The notes under the pieces are model-generated. The model searched no databases. It was not told where the DNA came from and saw only the letters and a list, made by a program, of their open reading frames with translations. A stretch of DNA of 12,881 nt from the NCBI GenBank assembly GCA_036555755.1, contig DATBKS010000260.1, positions 1-12,881 of the forward strand, read 5' to 3'. Shown one piece after another: positions 1 through 7,159 of the stretch (within the stretch, counting starts at the first letter, position 1; each line of letters opens with the position of its first letter). The translations under genes and the position numbers were made by a program. This DNA comes from JAICJR01 sp036555755 (GTDB lineage: Bacteria > Actinomycetota > Thermoleophilia > Solirubrobacterales > Thermoleophilaceae).

Positions 1-363
1 GACGACGATGAGGTGACCGCCTGGGTGATCTGCTGGATGGACGACCACGACACGGGCTTCCACGACCACGACGTCTCACGCGGAGCGGTGGCCGTGGTGC
101 AGGGCCAGATCGTCGAAGAGCGCCTGCGGGTGAACGGACCGCCGGCAGAGCGCGCCGCAGGCCCCGGCGACGCATTCGCGTTCAGCCCCGACGACATCCA
201 CCGCGTCCGCCATGCAGGGGGACCGCCCGCCGTGACGATCCACGTGTACTCACCGCCGCTGCGTCGCCAGGGCGCCTACCTCGTGGAGCCGGACGGCACG
301 CTGCGTCGGCAAGCGCTCTCGTACATCGAGGAGCTGCGCCCGCTTCAGCCGGCCCAGGCCTAG
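1..363 (+). CDS. Cysteine dioxygenase type I family protein, C-terminal part (5' end outside window)
   Basis: The reading frame is open from base 1, so the N-terminus lies upstream; the stop is TAG at 361-363. About 120 residues are visible and form a cupin barrel. The stretch GFHDHDVSRG gives two of the iron-binding histidines (HxH, bases about 61-69), and a later histidine in SPDDIHRV supplies the third. Glycine sits where the mammalian enzyme has the cysteine of its Cys-Tyr crosslink, as is usual in bacterial members. The family oxidises cysteine (or a related small thiol such as mercaptopropionate) to the sulfinate with Fe(II) and O2 in the cytoplasm. The exact thiol substrate cannot be read from this fragment. 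The gene converges on the PhyH-type gene and overlaps its end by 4 bases. Confidence 0.85.
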   Translation, partial: DDDEVTAWVICWMDDHDTGFHDHDVSRGAVAVVQGQIVEERLRVNGPPAERAAGPGDAFAFSPDDIHRVRHAGGPPAVTIHVYSPPLRRQGAYLVEPDGTLRRQALSYIEELRPLQPAQA

Positions 364-1169
364 GCGCCGTTCGCCCGCCACATCACGGGGAAGAACGCGT
401 CGTCCATCTCGCGCTCGCCCGGGCGCATGTACTTCGAGTAAATGGGGTGCGGGTGCTCGGGGTTCCAGCGCGTCTCCGTCGAGATCATGTGGCTCACCAC
501 CGAACGCCGCTCGCGGTCGGGCCGCTCGTTGGACGGGCTCCCGTGGAAGGTCCAGCCGTCGTGGAAGGCGGCGCCGCCGGCGGACACCTCGATCGGCACG
601 AGCTCGAGGTCGACGTCCTCAGGCATCGACTCGCGCACGTGCGCCAGCCAGTCGTCGGGCGCGTGGAACTGCCCGCCGAGCCGCGCGTGCGGCCAGTGGT
701 TCGAGCCCTTGACGTAGTAGATCGTGCCGGTGTCGGCGCTCGTGTCGTCCAGCGCCATCCAGCAGGTCGTCATGTTGGGCGGGTCGAGGTGGTCGAGGTA
801 GGCCGCGTCCTGGTGGCAGAGCAGCGCCTTGCTCGAGGGCGGCTTCCAGATCAGGTTGTCCTGAGCCAGCCGCAGCCCCGGTAGGCCCGCCAGCTTCGCC
901 CCGAACTCCGCGTTGCGCTCGGCGAGCACCGTTGCCGCCACCGTGCGGTCGGCCTTCCACGCGTTGCAGAGCTGGCGCGTGAGGTCGGGCGGCGTCGTGG
1001 CCGGGTCGTAGTTGACCTCGTCCGGCCGCAGCCCGGTCTCCCACTCGTGCGCGAAGCAGGCGGCAAAGTGCTCGCGCAGCCGTTCGACTTCGTCGCGCTC
1101 GAGGAACTGGTCGAGCACGACGAAGCCGTCACGGCGATATGCCTCGATCTGCTCGGCAGTGGGCTGCAC
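360..1169 (-). CDS. Phytanoyl-CoA dioxygenase (PhyH) family Fe(II)/2-oxoglutarate oxygenase
   Basis: The protein has 269 residues, a normal length for the family. The start is GTG at 1169; the N-terminus (EQIEAYRRDGFVVLDQFL) matches the usual opening of PhyH proteins, so this start is likely although no good ribosome binding site is seen. The metal triad is visible: H119 and D121 in the HQD motif, and distal H209 in WTFHGS. R221/R222 after it are candidates for binding the 2-oxoglutarate carboxylate. Such enzymes hydroxylate or halogenate small molecules; the substrate is unknown here. The gene may share a transcript with the PLDc_N-SHOCT gene 35 bases upstream, though no functional link is evident. 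Its 3' end overlaps the convergent cysteine dioxygenase gene by 4 bases, leaving no room for a conventional terminator. Confidence 0.9.
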   Translation of the reverse strand: MQPTAEQIEAYRRDGFVVLDQFLERDEVERLREHFAACFAHEWETGLRPDEVNYDPATTPPDLTRQLCNAWKADRTVAATVLAERNAEFGAKLAGLPGLRLAQDNLIWKPPSSKALLCHQDAAYLDHLDPPNMTTCWMALDDTSADTGTIYYVKGSNHWPHARLGGQFHAPDDWLAHVRESMPEDVDLELVPIEVSAGGAAFHDGWTFHGSPSNERPDRERRSVVSHMISTETRWNPEHPHPIYSKYMRPGEREMDDAFFPVMWRANGA

Positions 1170-1204
1170 TACCGAGCGACACTACCTCGAATTCGCGCGC
1201 TGAT

Positions 1205-1600
1205 TTAGGACGCGAGCGCCTTCGACTTGATCTGGTCGAACTCCTGCTGCGTGATAGCGCCCGAGTCGAGCAGCTCCTTGGCCTTGGCGATCTCGGATGC
1301 CGAGCCGCCGGCCGTGTCACGCACGTATTGGTCGAACTGGTCGCGCTGCGCCTGGTACTCCTTGGCGCTGCGGTCCGCCATCCCGTCGTGGTTCACGATC
1401 AGGTAGATCAGTACGCCGATGAACGGCAGGATGATCACGAACACGATCCATAGGGCTTTCACCCATCCAGAGGTGTCCTTGCGGCGGAAGATGTCAATGA
1501 AAATCGTGACGACGATCCAAATCCACGCCACCCAGGCGAAGAAGATGATCATCGTCCACAGGATGTCTAAGAAGGGGTAATCGCTTGCAATCGTGAACAC
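1205..1600 (-). CDS. PLDc_N and SHOCT domain small membrane protein
   Basis: This 131-residue protein has two strongly hydrophobic helices at about residues 10-37 and 48-69. The second carries the LPFIGVLIYLIV pattern typical of the PLDc_N (phospholipase D-nuclease N-terminal) segment. A charged linker follows, and the C-terminal helix-turn-helix at about 103-129 (EIAKAKELLDSGAITQQEFDQIKSKAL) is a SHOCT domain, a short oligomerisation module. The start is GTG at 1600, supported by GGAGG at 1607-1611 with 6 bases of spacing. The architecture is very common in Actinobacteria; its role is not established, and there is no phospholipase catalytic motif. About 170 bases of leader separate it from the terminator of the amidotransferase gene, so it probably has its own promoter. 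Confidence 0.9.
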   Translation of the reverse strand: MFTIASDYPFLDILWTMIIFFAWVAWIWIVVTIFIDIFRRKDTSGWVKALWIVFVIILPFIGVLIYLIVNHDGMADRSAKEYQAQRDQFDQYVRDTAGGSASEIAKAKELLDSGAITQQEFDQIKSKALAS

Positions 1601-1606
1601 CGACGA

Positions 1607-1611
1607 CCTCC
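1607..1611 (-). promoter_or_regulatory. Ribosome binding site of the PLDc_N-SHOCT gene
   Basis: Minus-strand GGAGG ends 6 bases before the GTG at 1600. It decides the non-ATG start of this gene. Confidence 0.7.
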
Positions 1612-1729
1612 GGTCTCGTGGACTACTGCCTGAAACTCCCTGTGCGCACGATCCACCCCTGAGAAGTAGTGGACAATGGTGCGGTCACGTCTAAACGCGG
1701 TGGTGCGCACTTCCCGCGTAAAAGCCGCA

Positions 1730-1757
1730 GGCGGCGACCGACCGGGCGGTCGCCGCC
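1730..1757 (-). terminator. Intrinsic terminator-like hairpin after the amidotransferase gene
   Basis: The 11-base arms 1730-1740 and 1747-1757 are perfect reverse complements around a 6-base loop (1741-1746). Reading leftward on the minus strand, the hairpin is followed within about 6 bases by TTTT. It begins 16 bases beyond the stop of the class II amidotransferase gene, so it most likely ends the ligase/amidotransferase transcript. The U-tract is short, as is usual in high-GC actinobacteria. Confidence 0.7.
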
Positions 1758-1773
1758 AGCGCCAAGTGATGTC

Positions 1774-2628
1774 TCAGGCCGGAGCCGGGGTGGCGTGCGC
1801 CGGAGCCTTCGGCTCGAAGGGCAGAAGCAGCGCCTGGCCCTTGCCCACCAGCCCGTAGCTCGCCTCCGGCACCTCTTCCCACGCGCCCGGCAGGTCCCCT
1901 ACGGGCTCGGAGACGACCATCCGCGTCTCGTCGGAGAGCTGCTGGAAGAGCTCCCGATCGGGATACAGCTCCCTGAGCGTGTGGATGTCCCGCGAGAAGA
2001 AGAGCGAGCGCGACTTGCCCTCGCTCGAGTAGCGGAACGCCCACAGCGTCTCGCCGTCACTCGTCGCGATCGTGCCCTGGAACGGGTTCTTCACGCCCCG
2101 CTCGCGGCCGTACGCCTCGACCATCCCGATCGCGTGCGCCACCGCATCGGGCGGATCGTGCTCGAGCCCGAGCGTCAGGGCCAGGTAGAACAGCGTCTCG
2201 GTGTCGGTCTGACCGATGATTGCCGGGTAGAGCGACGGGTCGACCGCCATCCGCAGGTCGCGCTTGATCGCCTCGAACCCGTCGATGAACCCGTTGTGCA
2301 TGAACAGCCAGCGGCCGTGGCGGAACGGATGGCAGTTCGTCTGCTGCACCGCCGACCCGATCGCCGCGCGGATGTGCGCGAAGAACAGATGCGAGCGGAT
2401 GTGTGCGGTCACCTCGCGCAGGTTCTGGTCGTTCCAGGCCGGCTCGGTGCTGTAGAAGACGCCGGGGATCGGCTCCGTGTCGTACCAGCCCAGGCCGAAG
2501 CCGTCTCCGTTCGTCGGCTCGGCGCCGAGGCGCGAGTGCAGGCTCTGGTCGATCAGCGAATGCCGAGGGGTGTAAAGCGCGTCGTGAATCAGGACGGGTG
2601 AGCCGGTGTAGGTCAGCCAGCGGCACAT
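1774..2628 (-). CDS. Class II glutamine amidotransferase (YafJ/EgtC-like)
   Basis: The start is ATG at 2628, chosen because Cys2 directly after Met must become the N-terminal nucleophile of this family (MCRWLTYTGSP). AGGAG at 2636-2640, 7 bases upstream, supports it. The longer open frame to 2808 would bury that cysteine. The 284 residues show further Ntn-amidotransferase blocks: TNGDGFGLGWY, FFAHIRAAIG and the glutamine-site MHNGFI. The domain hydrolyses glutamine, or in EgtC the gamma-glutamyl amide of an ergothioneine precursor. The start overlaps the stop of the upstream ligase by one base (TGATG), indicating translational coupling and a shared task. No EgtB or EgtD is present in the window, so an ergothioneine role is only a possibility. 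Confidence 0.88.
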   Translation of the reverse strand: MCRWLTYTGSPVLIHDALYTPRHSLIDQSLHSRLGAEPTNGDGFGLGWYDTEPIPGVFYSTEPAWNDQNLREVTAHIRSHLFFAHIRAAIGSAVQQTNCHPFRHGRWLFMHNGFIDGFEAIKRDLRMAVDPSLYPAIIGQTDTETLFYLALTLGLEHDPPDAVAHAIGMVEAYGRERGVKNPFQGTIATSDGETLWAFRYSSEGKSRSLFFSRDIHTLRELYPDRELFQQLSDETRMVVSEPVGDLPGAWEEVPEASYGLVGKGQALLLPFEPKAPAHATPAPA

Positions 2629-3815
2629 CAGGTCGCTCCTCTCACTCCGGGGTTGGCTGCAAAGCAATCGGAAAGCGCGGTGGTGAGGTCGTCCAGCCCG
2701 GCCTCGCGGGCAAGCGCGCGCTGCCGCGCCGCGCCGTTCCCCTCCGCGAGCCGCACGACCTGGTCGAGGTCGGCGAGGCAGCCGAGCGCCTCGGCGTGCG
2801 GGCGGCACTGCTCGACGAGCGCATCCACGAGGGCGCGGATGGGGACGAGCCGGCGCTGGGCCGGGTCGATCAGCATCGCCTCAGAGCCGTCACGGGCGGC
2901 GAGGAAGCGGTTCTCCGCCAGCACCTCCGGGGCGAACGCGGTCTCCCGGTAGTCGCCCTCGAGCACGAGCCGCGCGAGCGACTGGACGAGCGCGATCAGC
3001 GGCGCGCTGTCGGCGACGGTCGACTGGGCGTCCATCACCCGCACCTCGACCGTCCCGAGCATCGGCTGAAGCCGCACGTCCCACCAGAGGAAGCTGGGCC
3101 CCGGCAGCGCGCCCGAGGCGATGAGCGCGTCCGCCGCGAGCGCGTAGTCGTCGTAGCCGGCGAACCAGCGCGGGATGCCCGTGCGCGGGAAGCTCTGGAA
3201 GATCACGGTGCGCATCGAGGCGAAGCCGCTGTCGCGCCCGTTGCAGAACGGCGAGTTGGCCGACAGCGCGAGCAGGATCGGAACGACCCCGCGGAGAGCG
3301 TTGAGCAGCCGTACCGCGCCCTCGGGATTGGGAACGCCGATGTGGACATGGAGCGCCATCGTCGGCTCGCGCCGCGCGAGTGCGCGCATCGACGCGCTCA
3401 CCTCGCGGTAGCGGCGCGCGGTGGACACGCGGATCTCGTTCTCGACCGCGAGCGGATAGGTGCCCGCCGAGGCGCCGTGCAGTCCCATCGCGTCGAGCTC
3501 CTCGGCGAGCTGGGCCCGCAGCTCGGCGAGCTCGCCCGTCGCGCCCGCGACGTCGTCGTGGATGTCCGTGGCCAGCTCGATCACAGCGGCGTGCGTCTCC
3601 GGCGAGGTGTGCTCGGTGAGACGCGGCGAAAGGCGCTCGAGCACGCCGTCGCTCGCCTGCGCCAGCGCATGGTGCGGCGGCTGGAGGAGCATGAGCTCCT
3701 CCTCGACCCCGACGGTGTAAGGACGTTTGATGACCCCGTTCCAGCGTGCCCAGGACGGGCCGGTCCAGTCCTTGCTGTGCGAGGTCCGCTCGGAGACGGA
3801 GAGCGGCATGTGCAT
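2628..3815 (-). CDS. Carboxylate-amine ligase, glutamate-cysteine ligase family 2 (YbdK/EgtA-like)
   Basis: From the ATG at 3815 the protein has 395 residues, close to the usual 370-400; an alternative ATG lies at 3809. The open frame reaches 4037, but that extension is arginine-rich, runs through the divergent control region and is rejected. GCS2-family blocks are clear: YTVGVEEELML near the N-terminus, the ALHVHIGVPNPEG block, SPFCNGRDSGFASMR, and GTVEVRVMDAQSTV. The family makes an ATP-dependent amide or peptide bond between a carboxylate (often the gamma-carboxylate of glutamate) and an amine such as cysteine. The coupled amidotransferase downstream recalls the EgtA-EgtC pair of ergothioneine synthesis, where a gamma-glutamyl group is added and later removed. 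The true substrate is not determined by the sequence. Confidence 0.87.
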   Translation of the reverse strand: MHMPLSVSERTSHSKDWTGPSWARWNGVIKRPYTVGVEEELMLLQPPHHALAQASDGVLERLSPRLTEHTSPETHAAVIELATDIHDDVAGATGELAELRAQLAEELDAMGLHGASAGTYPLAVENEIRVSTARRYREVSASMRALARREPTMALHVHIGVPNPEGAVRLLNALRGVVPILLALSANSPFCNGRDSGFASMRTVIFQSFPRTGIPRWFAGYDDYALAADALIASGALPGPSFLWWDVRLQPMLGTVEVRVMDAQSTVADSAPLIALVQSLARLVLEGDYRETAFAPEVLAENRFLAARDGSEAMLIDPAQRRLVPIRALVDALVEQCRPHAEALGCLADLDQVVRLAEGNGAARQRALAREAGLDDLTTALSDCFAANPGVRGAT

Positions 3816-3886
3816 AGGGTGGCTGCCTGCAGGTCGGCCGACAAGGGGGCGTGCACGTATTAGGCGCGAAGGCACCACCACCCTGG

Positions 3887-3906
3887 CGTGTGACTCGGGT
3901 GACACG
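3887..3906. promoter_or_regulatory. 20-base imperfect palindrome, candidate operator
   Basis: CGTGTGACTCGGGTGACACG is a dyad with 16 of 20 positions matching its own reverse complement, including the outer CGTGT/ACACG arms. It sits about 72 bases upstream of the ligase start. A dimeric repressor site is the simplest reading, but no regulator is identified. Confidence 0.4.
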
Positions 3907-3924
3907 AGGGCCTGAAAATCTGCT

Positions 3925-3947
3925 ATCTCCACCACATGAGTGGAGAT
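3925..3947. promoter_or_regulatory. 8-base perfect inverted repeat, candidate operator
   Basis: ATCTCCAC (3925-3932) and GTGGAGAT (3940-3947) are exact reverse complements around a 7-base spacer. It lies in an AT-richer patch 100-120 bases upstream of both flanking genes. As a hairpin it would be only moderately stable and lacks a proper U-tract, so a protein-binding site is more likely than a terminator. Confidence 0.4.
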
Positions 3948-4034
3948 TTGACCGTTCTCGATCCGCCCTGTTCGACGAGGGCGTGAACTCGCTCGAGCTG
4001 GAGGCCGGCGGAACGGTTTTCGTGCGCGCCGACG

Positions 4035-4040
4035 CATAAT
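4035..4040 (+). promoter_or_regulatory. -10-like element, leaderless start of the ABC operon
   Basis: CATAAT is a 5/6 match to the sigma-70 -10 consensus. It ends 7 bases before the GTG at 4048, so a transcript beginning at the GTG itself is likely. This would explain the absence of a ribosome binding site. No strong -35 element is seen. Confidence 0.5.
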
Positions 4041-4047
4041 CCCCCGC

Positions 4048-4764
4048 GTGGGTGCCGCGCCGCCGCTCGAGACTCAGGACCTGGGGCACAGCTTCGGGGA
4101 CTTCGACGCGCTCAGCGATCTGTCGCTGACGGTGGCGGCGGGCGAGTGCGTGGTGCTGCTCGGGGCGAACGGGAGCGGCAAGTCCACGGCCGTCCGGACG
4201 ATCGCGGGCGTGCTCGAGCCGTCGAGCGGATCGGTGCGGGTGGGCGGCCACGATCCGCATCTGGAGCCGGATGCCGAGCTGGCGCGCGCCGAGCTGGCGC
4301 TCGTGCCCGACAACCCGCTGCTGTACGGCGACCTCAGCGTGCGCGAGCACCTCGGCCTCGTCGTGGCCGCGCACGGCGTGAGCGGCCCCGACGCCGACGA
4401 TCGCATCGACGCTCTGCTCGAGCGCATGGGGATCGCCGATCGCGCCGACTTCGTCCCCACCCAGCTCTCGCGCGGGATGCGCCAGAAGACGCAGCTCGCG
4501 TGCGCGCTCATCCGCCCGGCGTCCCTACTCGTGCTCGATGAGCCGGTGGTGGGGCTCGACCCGCCGTCGCAGGCGCTCCTGCGAACGATGCTGATCGAGG
4601 CGAAGGCGGCGGGCACCGGAGTCCTCATGACGACCCACCAGCTCGGCTTCGTGGAGGGCTTGGCGGATCGTGCGGCGCTGCTGTCGGACGGCCAGGTGAT
4701 GGCCATGGGCACCTACGACGAGGTGGCCGCGCACGTGGCCGCTCTGGGCTGGGCCAGCGCTTGA
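4048..4764 (+). CDS. ABC transporter ATP-binding protein
   Basis: The protein is a single 238-residue nucleotide-binding domain. Walker A is GANGSGKST (39-47), the signature is a degenerate LSRGMRQ (140-146) in place of LSGGQ, Walker B is LLVLDEP (160-166) with catalytic E165, the D-loop is GLD (169-171) and the H-loop histidine is H197 in MTTHQ. The Q-loop position reads VPDNPLLYGDLSVREHL, with Asp instead of Gln. This pattern is frequent in ABC-2 type exporter ATPases. The start is GTG at 4048 with a -10 element just upstream and no ribosome binding site. The stop overlaps the start of the permease by 4 bases (TTGA), so the two make one exporter. The substrate is unknown. Confidence 0.92.
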   Translation: MGAAPPLETQDLGHSFGDFDALSDLSLTVAAGECVVLLGANGSGKSTAVRTIAGVLEPSSGSVRVGGHDPHLEPDAELARAELALVPDNPLLYGDLSVREHLGLVVAAHGVSGPDADDRIDALLERMGIADRADFVPTQLSRGMRQKTQLACALIRPASLLVLDEPVVGLDPPSQALLRTMLIEAKAAGTGVLMTTHQLGFVEGLADRAALLSDGQVMAMGTYDEVAAHVAALGWASA

Positions 4765-6317
4765 CCGTCACCGGGTCCGAGCGGCTCGCCGCCGTGCGCG
4801 AGTGGAGCCGGGAGGCCCGCCCGCCCAAGCCGCTCGGCACGCGCCTCGAGGCGGTCTACGTGCTCGCTCTCGCCGCTGGGACGGTCGGACTGCTCGTGTA
4901 CGGCACGGCCAGCTCCGTGCTGGCCGACTGGATCACGGAGGGCCGGGCGTCGGTCTGGGGGCCGTCGCTCATGCTGGTCGGGCTCGCTCTCGTCGGGCGC
5001 TGGGGCACCTGGCAGGGACCCGTCGTGTTCAGGCAGGCGGACATCGGCTTCCTGCTCGGCGCGCCGCTGCCGCGTGCGCGGCTCGTGGCTCCGCGTCTTG
5101 GCTGGGCGTTCGCGCGCGGGGCGCTCGTCGGTGCGCTCGTGGGAGGCGTGGCGCTCGTCGGGCTGGCGGGCAACGGCCGCTCGGTCGCGGCCGGGTCGGC
5201 CGCTGGCCTCGTGGTTGGAATCGCGCTCTACGGAGTGCTGGCGGTGGCGCTCGCGTGGGCGGTGGAGAGCTCGGCGCGGGTCTCGCGCTGGCTCGGCCGG
5301 GCGCTGCCGGTGGTGCTCCTCGTGGCCGCCGGCCTCGTGGTGCTGGCGCACGCGGGCGGGGTCGACCGCAAGGTCGCGCTCTGGTCCGGGCCGTGGGGGT
5401 GGGCGGTGCAGCCGGCCGAGGCGGTGTCGGGCTGGGGCATCGCGCTGGCGCTGGTGGCGGTCGCGGCCGCGCTTGCGGCGTGGTGGGCGCTCGGGCGAGC
5501 GGCGGCCTGCTCGACCGAGCGGCATGCCGTACGGGCCGAGGCACGCGAGGGAGCCACGATGTCCCTGACGGCGCTCGACATCCGCAGCGCGCAGCTCGCG
5601 CTCCGGCGGGTCGAGACGAAGCGGGGCGTGCGCCTGCGCAGCCGCCTGCCGCTTCCGCGGCGCGCGGCGTTCGCCGTGCCGTGGCGAGACATGTCGGCGC
5701 TGGTGCGCGCGCCGGGCCGCGTGGCGGAGGGGGCGCTGCTCGCCGCCGCGGGTACCGCCCTCGCCGTCACCCAGGCCGGCCACTTCCCCGCCACCGCGCT
5801 GGCGGCGCTGATCGGCTATATCGCGGTCGCCAGGCTGCTCGAGCCGCTCCGGCTCGACGTCGATACACCCGGCTCCTCCCGCATCCTGCTGCTGCGGCCC
5901 TTCGGGCGGGTCCTGCTCGACCACGTGGCGGTGCCGATCGCCGTCGTCGTCCTCGCCGGCGCGCTGGCGATCGTGCCGTGCGCGCTCACCGGGGTGATCG
6001 CCGGGCGGCCCGGGGCGGTCGTGCTCGTCGCGCTCCTCACCGTGCCCACGGTGGCACTGTGCGCGGCGATGTCAGCGCGCCGCGGCGGCCGCATGCCGCT
6101 CAGCGTGCTCTTCTTCGCCACCGGCTCGGACCCGGCGGGAGGCGGGATTGTGATGCTCGCCTGGCTGATCGCCTGGCCGGCGGCGGCCGCCGTGCTCGCC
6201 GGCGACGCGATCCACCTCGCCGCCAAGCCGCACAGCCTCGGCGGAGCGGTGATCATCGCGCTCGCCGCGCCGCTGGGCCTCAGCTACGTGCTGCGGCAGT
6301 CGCGCTCTTCTGCATGA
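4761..6317 (+). CDS. Putative ABC transporter permease, multi-span membrane protein
   Basis: This protein has 518 residues starting at TTG 4761, which overlaps the TGA of the ATPase gene, a strong coupling signal. It has roughly ten or more hydrophobic segments in two halves, with a basic, cytoplasm-like loop around residues 280-320 (RRVETKRGVRLRSRLPLPRR). I see no extracellular domain or protease motif. The organisation resembles the large, poorly characterised permeases paired with single ATPases in Actinobacteria, perhaps the DUF6297 type, but I cannot confirm the family. With the upstream ATPase it would form a homodimeric exporter of unknown substrate. Its last 38 bases overlap the convergent membrane-protein gene. 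Confidence 0.8.
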   Translation: MTVTGSERLAAVREWSREARPPKPLGTRLEAVYVLALAAGTVGLLVYGTASSVLADWITEGRASVWGPSLMLVGLALVGRWGTWQGPVVFRQADIGFLLGAPLPRARLVAPRLGWAFARGALVGALVGGVALVGLAGNGRSVAAGSAAGLVVGIALYGVLAVALAWAVESSARVSRWLGRALPVVLLVAAGLVVLAHAGGVDRKVALWSGPWGWAVQPAEAVSGWGIALALVAVAAALAAWWALGRAAACSTERHAVRAEAREGATMSLTALDIRSAQLALRRVETKRGVRLRSRLPLPRRAAFAVPWRDMSALVRAPGRVAEGALLAAAGTALAVTQAGHFPATALAALIGYIAVARLLEPLRLDVDTPGSSRILLLRPFGRVLLDHVAVPIAVVVLAGALAIVPCALTGVIAGRPGAVVLVALLTVPTVALCAAMSARRGGRMPLSVLFFATGSDPAGGGIVMLAWLIAWPAAAAVLAGDAIHLAAKPHSLGGAVIIALAAPLGLSYVLRQSRSSA

Positions 6318-6903
6318 GGTAGCCGGTGATGCCGGTCGCCAGCGCGATCGCGAGCGCCAAGACGCCGGCGGCGATCCAGGGCCCGGCGCCGTCCCAGTCG
6401 ACGAACGGAAGCGGCAGCGTGGCCACCGCGGCGCCCAAGCTGAACACCGCCGTGTGGAGCGCCCAAGCCCGCCTGCGCGCGATCTCGCCGGTCCAGAGCG
6501 TGAAGGTGTCGAGCCGCGCCTCCTGCTGGGCGCGGAGCGTGGCGTCCCTGCTCTTCTCCGAGCGCGTCTCCTTCCCCGGCCAGAGGAAGGCCACGTACGC
6601 GGTCGCGAAGACGAGGGCGAGTCCTAGGAAGAACGCCGGGATCACACCGCGCGCGGGAATGGGGTGGTCCTTGTCGACCGCGAACGCCACGCCCAGCACC
6701 CCCGTGTAAAGGGTCCCGAGGGCAGCAGCCGTGTTGCGGACTGCTTCCGCGCCGGTCTGGCTGCGCCCGATTGCGCCCTGCGCGACCTTCAGCCGCGCGT
6801 CGTGTTCGGCCTGGTAAAGCGCGGCGTCGTTCGCGAGAGCCTGCGTCTCCCGTTGCCAAGCCAGGGCCGCGGGATCGCCCGCAGCGCGCTTGTCAGTCGG
6901 CAT
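6280..6903 (-). CDS. Four-helix membrane protein of unknown function
   Basis: I do not recognise this 207-residue protein. The N-terminal 50 residues are charged and alanine/glutamine-rich, probably helical (ALAWQRETQALANDAALYQAEHDARLKVA). Four hydrophobic segments follow at about residues 58-76, 87-108, 149-166 and 174-195, arranged as two hairpins with a charged cytoplasmic-looking loop between them (KETRSEKSRDATLRAQQEARLD). The start is ATG at 6903; there is no ribosome binding site, but it overlaps the end of the small gene upstream by 11 bases, so coupling is likely. Codon use matches the rest of the window. The 3' end overlaps the convergent permease gene. Confidence 0.75.
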   Translation of the reverse strand: MPTDKRAAGDPAALAWQRETQALANDAALYQAEHDARLKVAQGAIGRSQTGAEAVRNTAAALGTLYTGVLGVAFAVDKDHPIPARGVIPAFFLGLALVFATAYVAFLWPGKETRSEKSRDATLRAQQEARLDTFTLWTGEIARRRAWALHTAVFSLGAAVATLPLPFVDWDGAGPWIAAGVLALAIALATGITGYLMQKSATAAARS

Positions 6904-7159
6904 CGCCGGGCTGGTCCAGCCGGGTCAGTCGGAAGGCGGGCTCGATTGGTTCCGGATCCACCGCCGCACCGCCCACGCGGTAGTGCTGCGGGTTCGCGCT
7001 CGTGTGGATCCCGTTCTTGAACTGATCCTTTGGGAAGTACTCGTTCTCCCCGTCGCAGTAGAGCTGTTCGTTCTTGTCGCCCATAGGCTGATACTCGCCG
7101 CATGGGGCCGCCTCGGTCAAGGCCAGCACTTCAGTGAGCATTCGCCGAGCGTGCCGCAC
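6893..7159 (-). CDS. Small hypothetical protein with two cysteines
   Basis: The protein has 88 residues from GTG 7159, or 82 from ATG 7141; neither start has a clear ribosome binding site. The body is hydrophilic with aromatic and acidic residues (CGEYQPMGDKNEQLYCDGENEYFPKDQF), two cysteines 15 residues apart, and no membrane segment or signal peptide. Third codon positions are strongly G/C, so it is real coding sequence rather than a shadow. It precedes and overlaps the four-helix membrane protein gene, with which it probably forms a two-gene unit. No family is recognised; the paired cysteines might bind a metal or form a disulfide, which is inference only. Confidence 0.6.
   Translation of the reverse strand: MRHARRMLTEVLALTEAAPCGEYQPMGDKNEQLYCDGENEYFPKDQFKNGIHTSANPQHYRVGGAAVDPEPIEPAFRLTRLDQPGDAD

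Larger units (their letters stand above)
3816..4034. promoter_or_regulatory. Divergent control region between ligase and ABC operons
   Basis: About 230 bases separate the ligase start from the ABC ATPase start. The region contains two dyads, annotated separately at 3887-3906 and 3925-3947, and the -10-like element just upstream of the ABC gene. I see no convincing gene in it; short frames here lack ribosome binding sites. Confidence 0.5.

Noticed and set aside
1669..2601. Plus-strand frame of 310 codons
   Set aside because: It is antisense to the amidotransferase and crosses the terminator hairpin; no motif is present.
2629..2808. N-terminal extension of the amidotransferase
   Set aside because: It would bury the catalytic Cys2, and it overlaps coding sequence of the ligase.
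2403..3863. Long plus-strand frame (486 codons)
   Set aside because: It is a mirror of the ligase and amidotransferase genes: low-complexity Arg/Glu/Ala protein with no motif, opposite two genes with clear family motifs.
3936..4039. Short plus-strand frames in the ligase/ABC control region (for example ATG 3936 and the frame ending TAA 4037-4039)
   Set aside because: They lack ribosome binding sites, and one begins inside the dyad; nothing recommends them as genes.
2890..4374. Long minus-strand frame (494 codons) spanning the control region
   Set aside because: It covers parts of three unrelated regions in the wrong frame, and its translation is arginine-rich without any domain.
4713..5924. 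Minus-strand frame of 403 codons opposite the permease
   Set aside because: Charged low-complexity translation typical of antisense frames in high-GC DNA.
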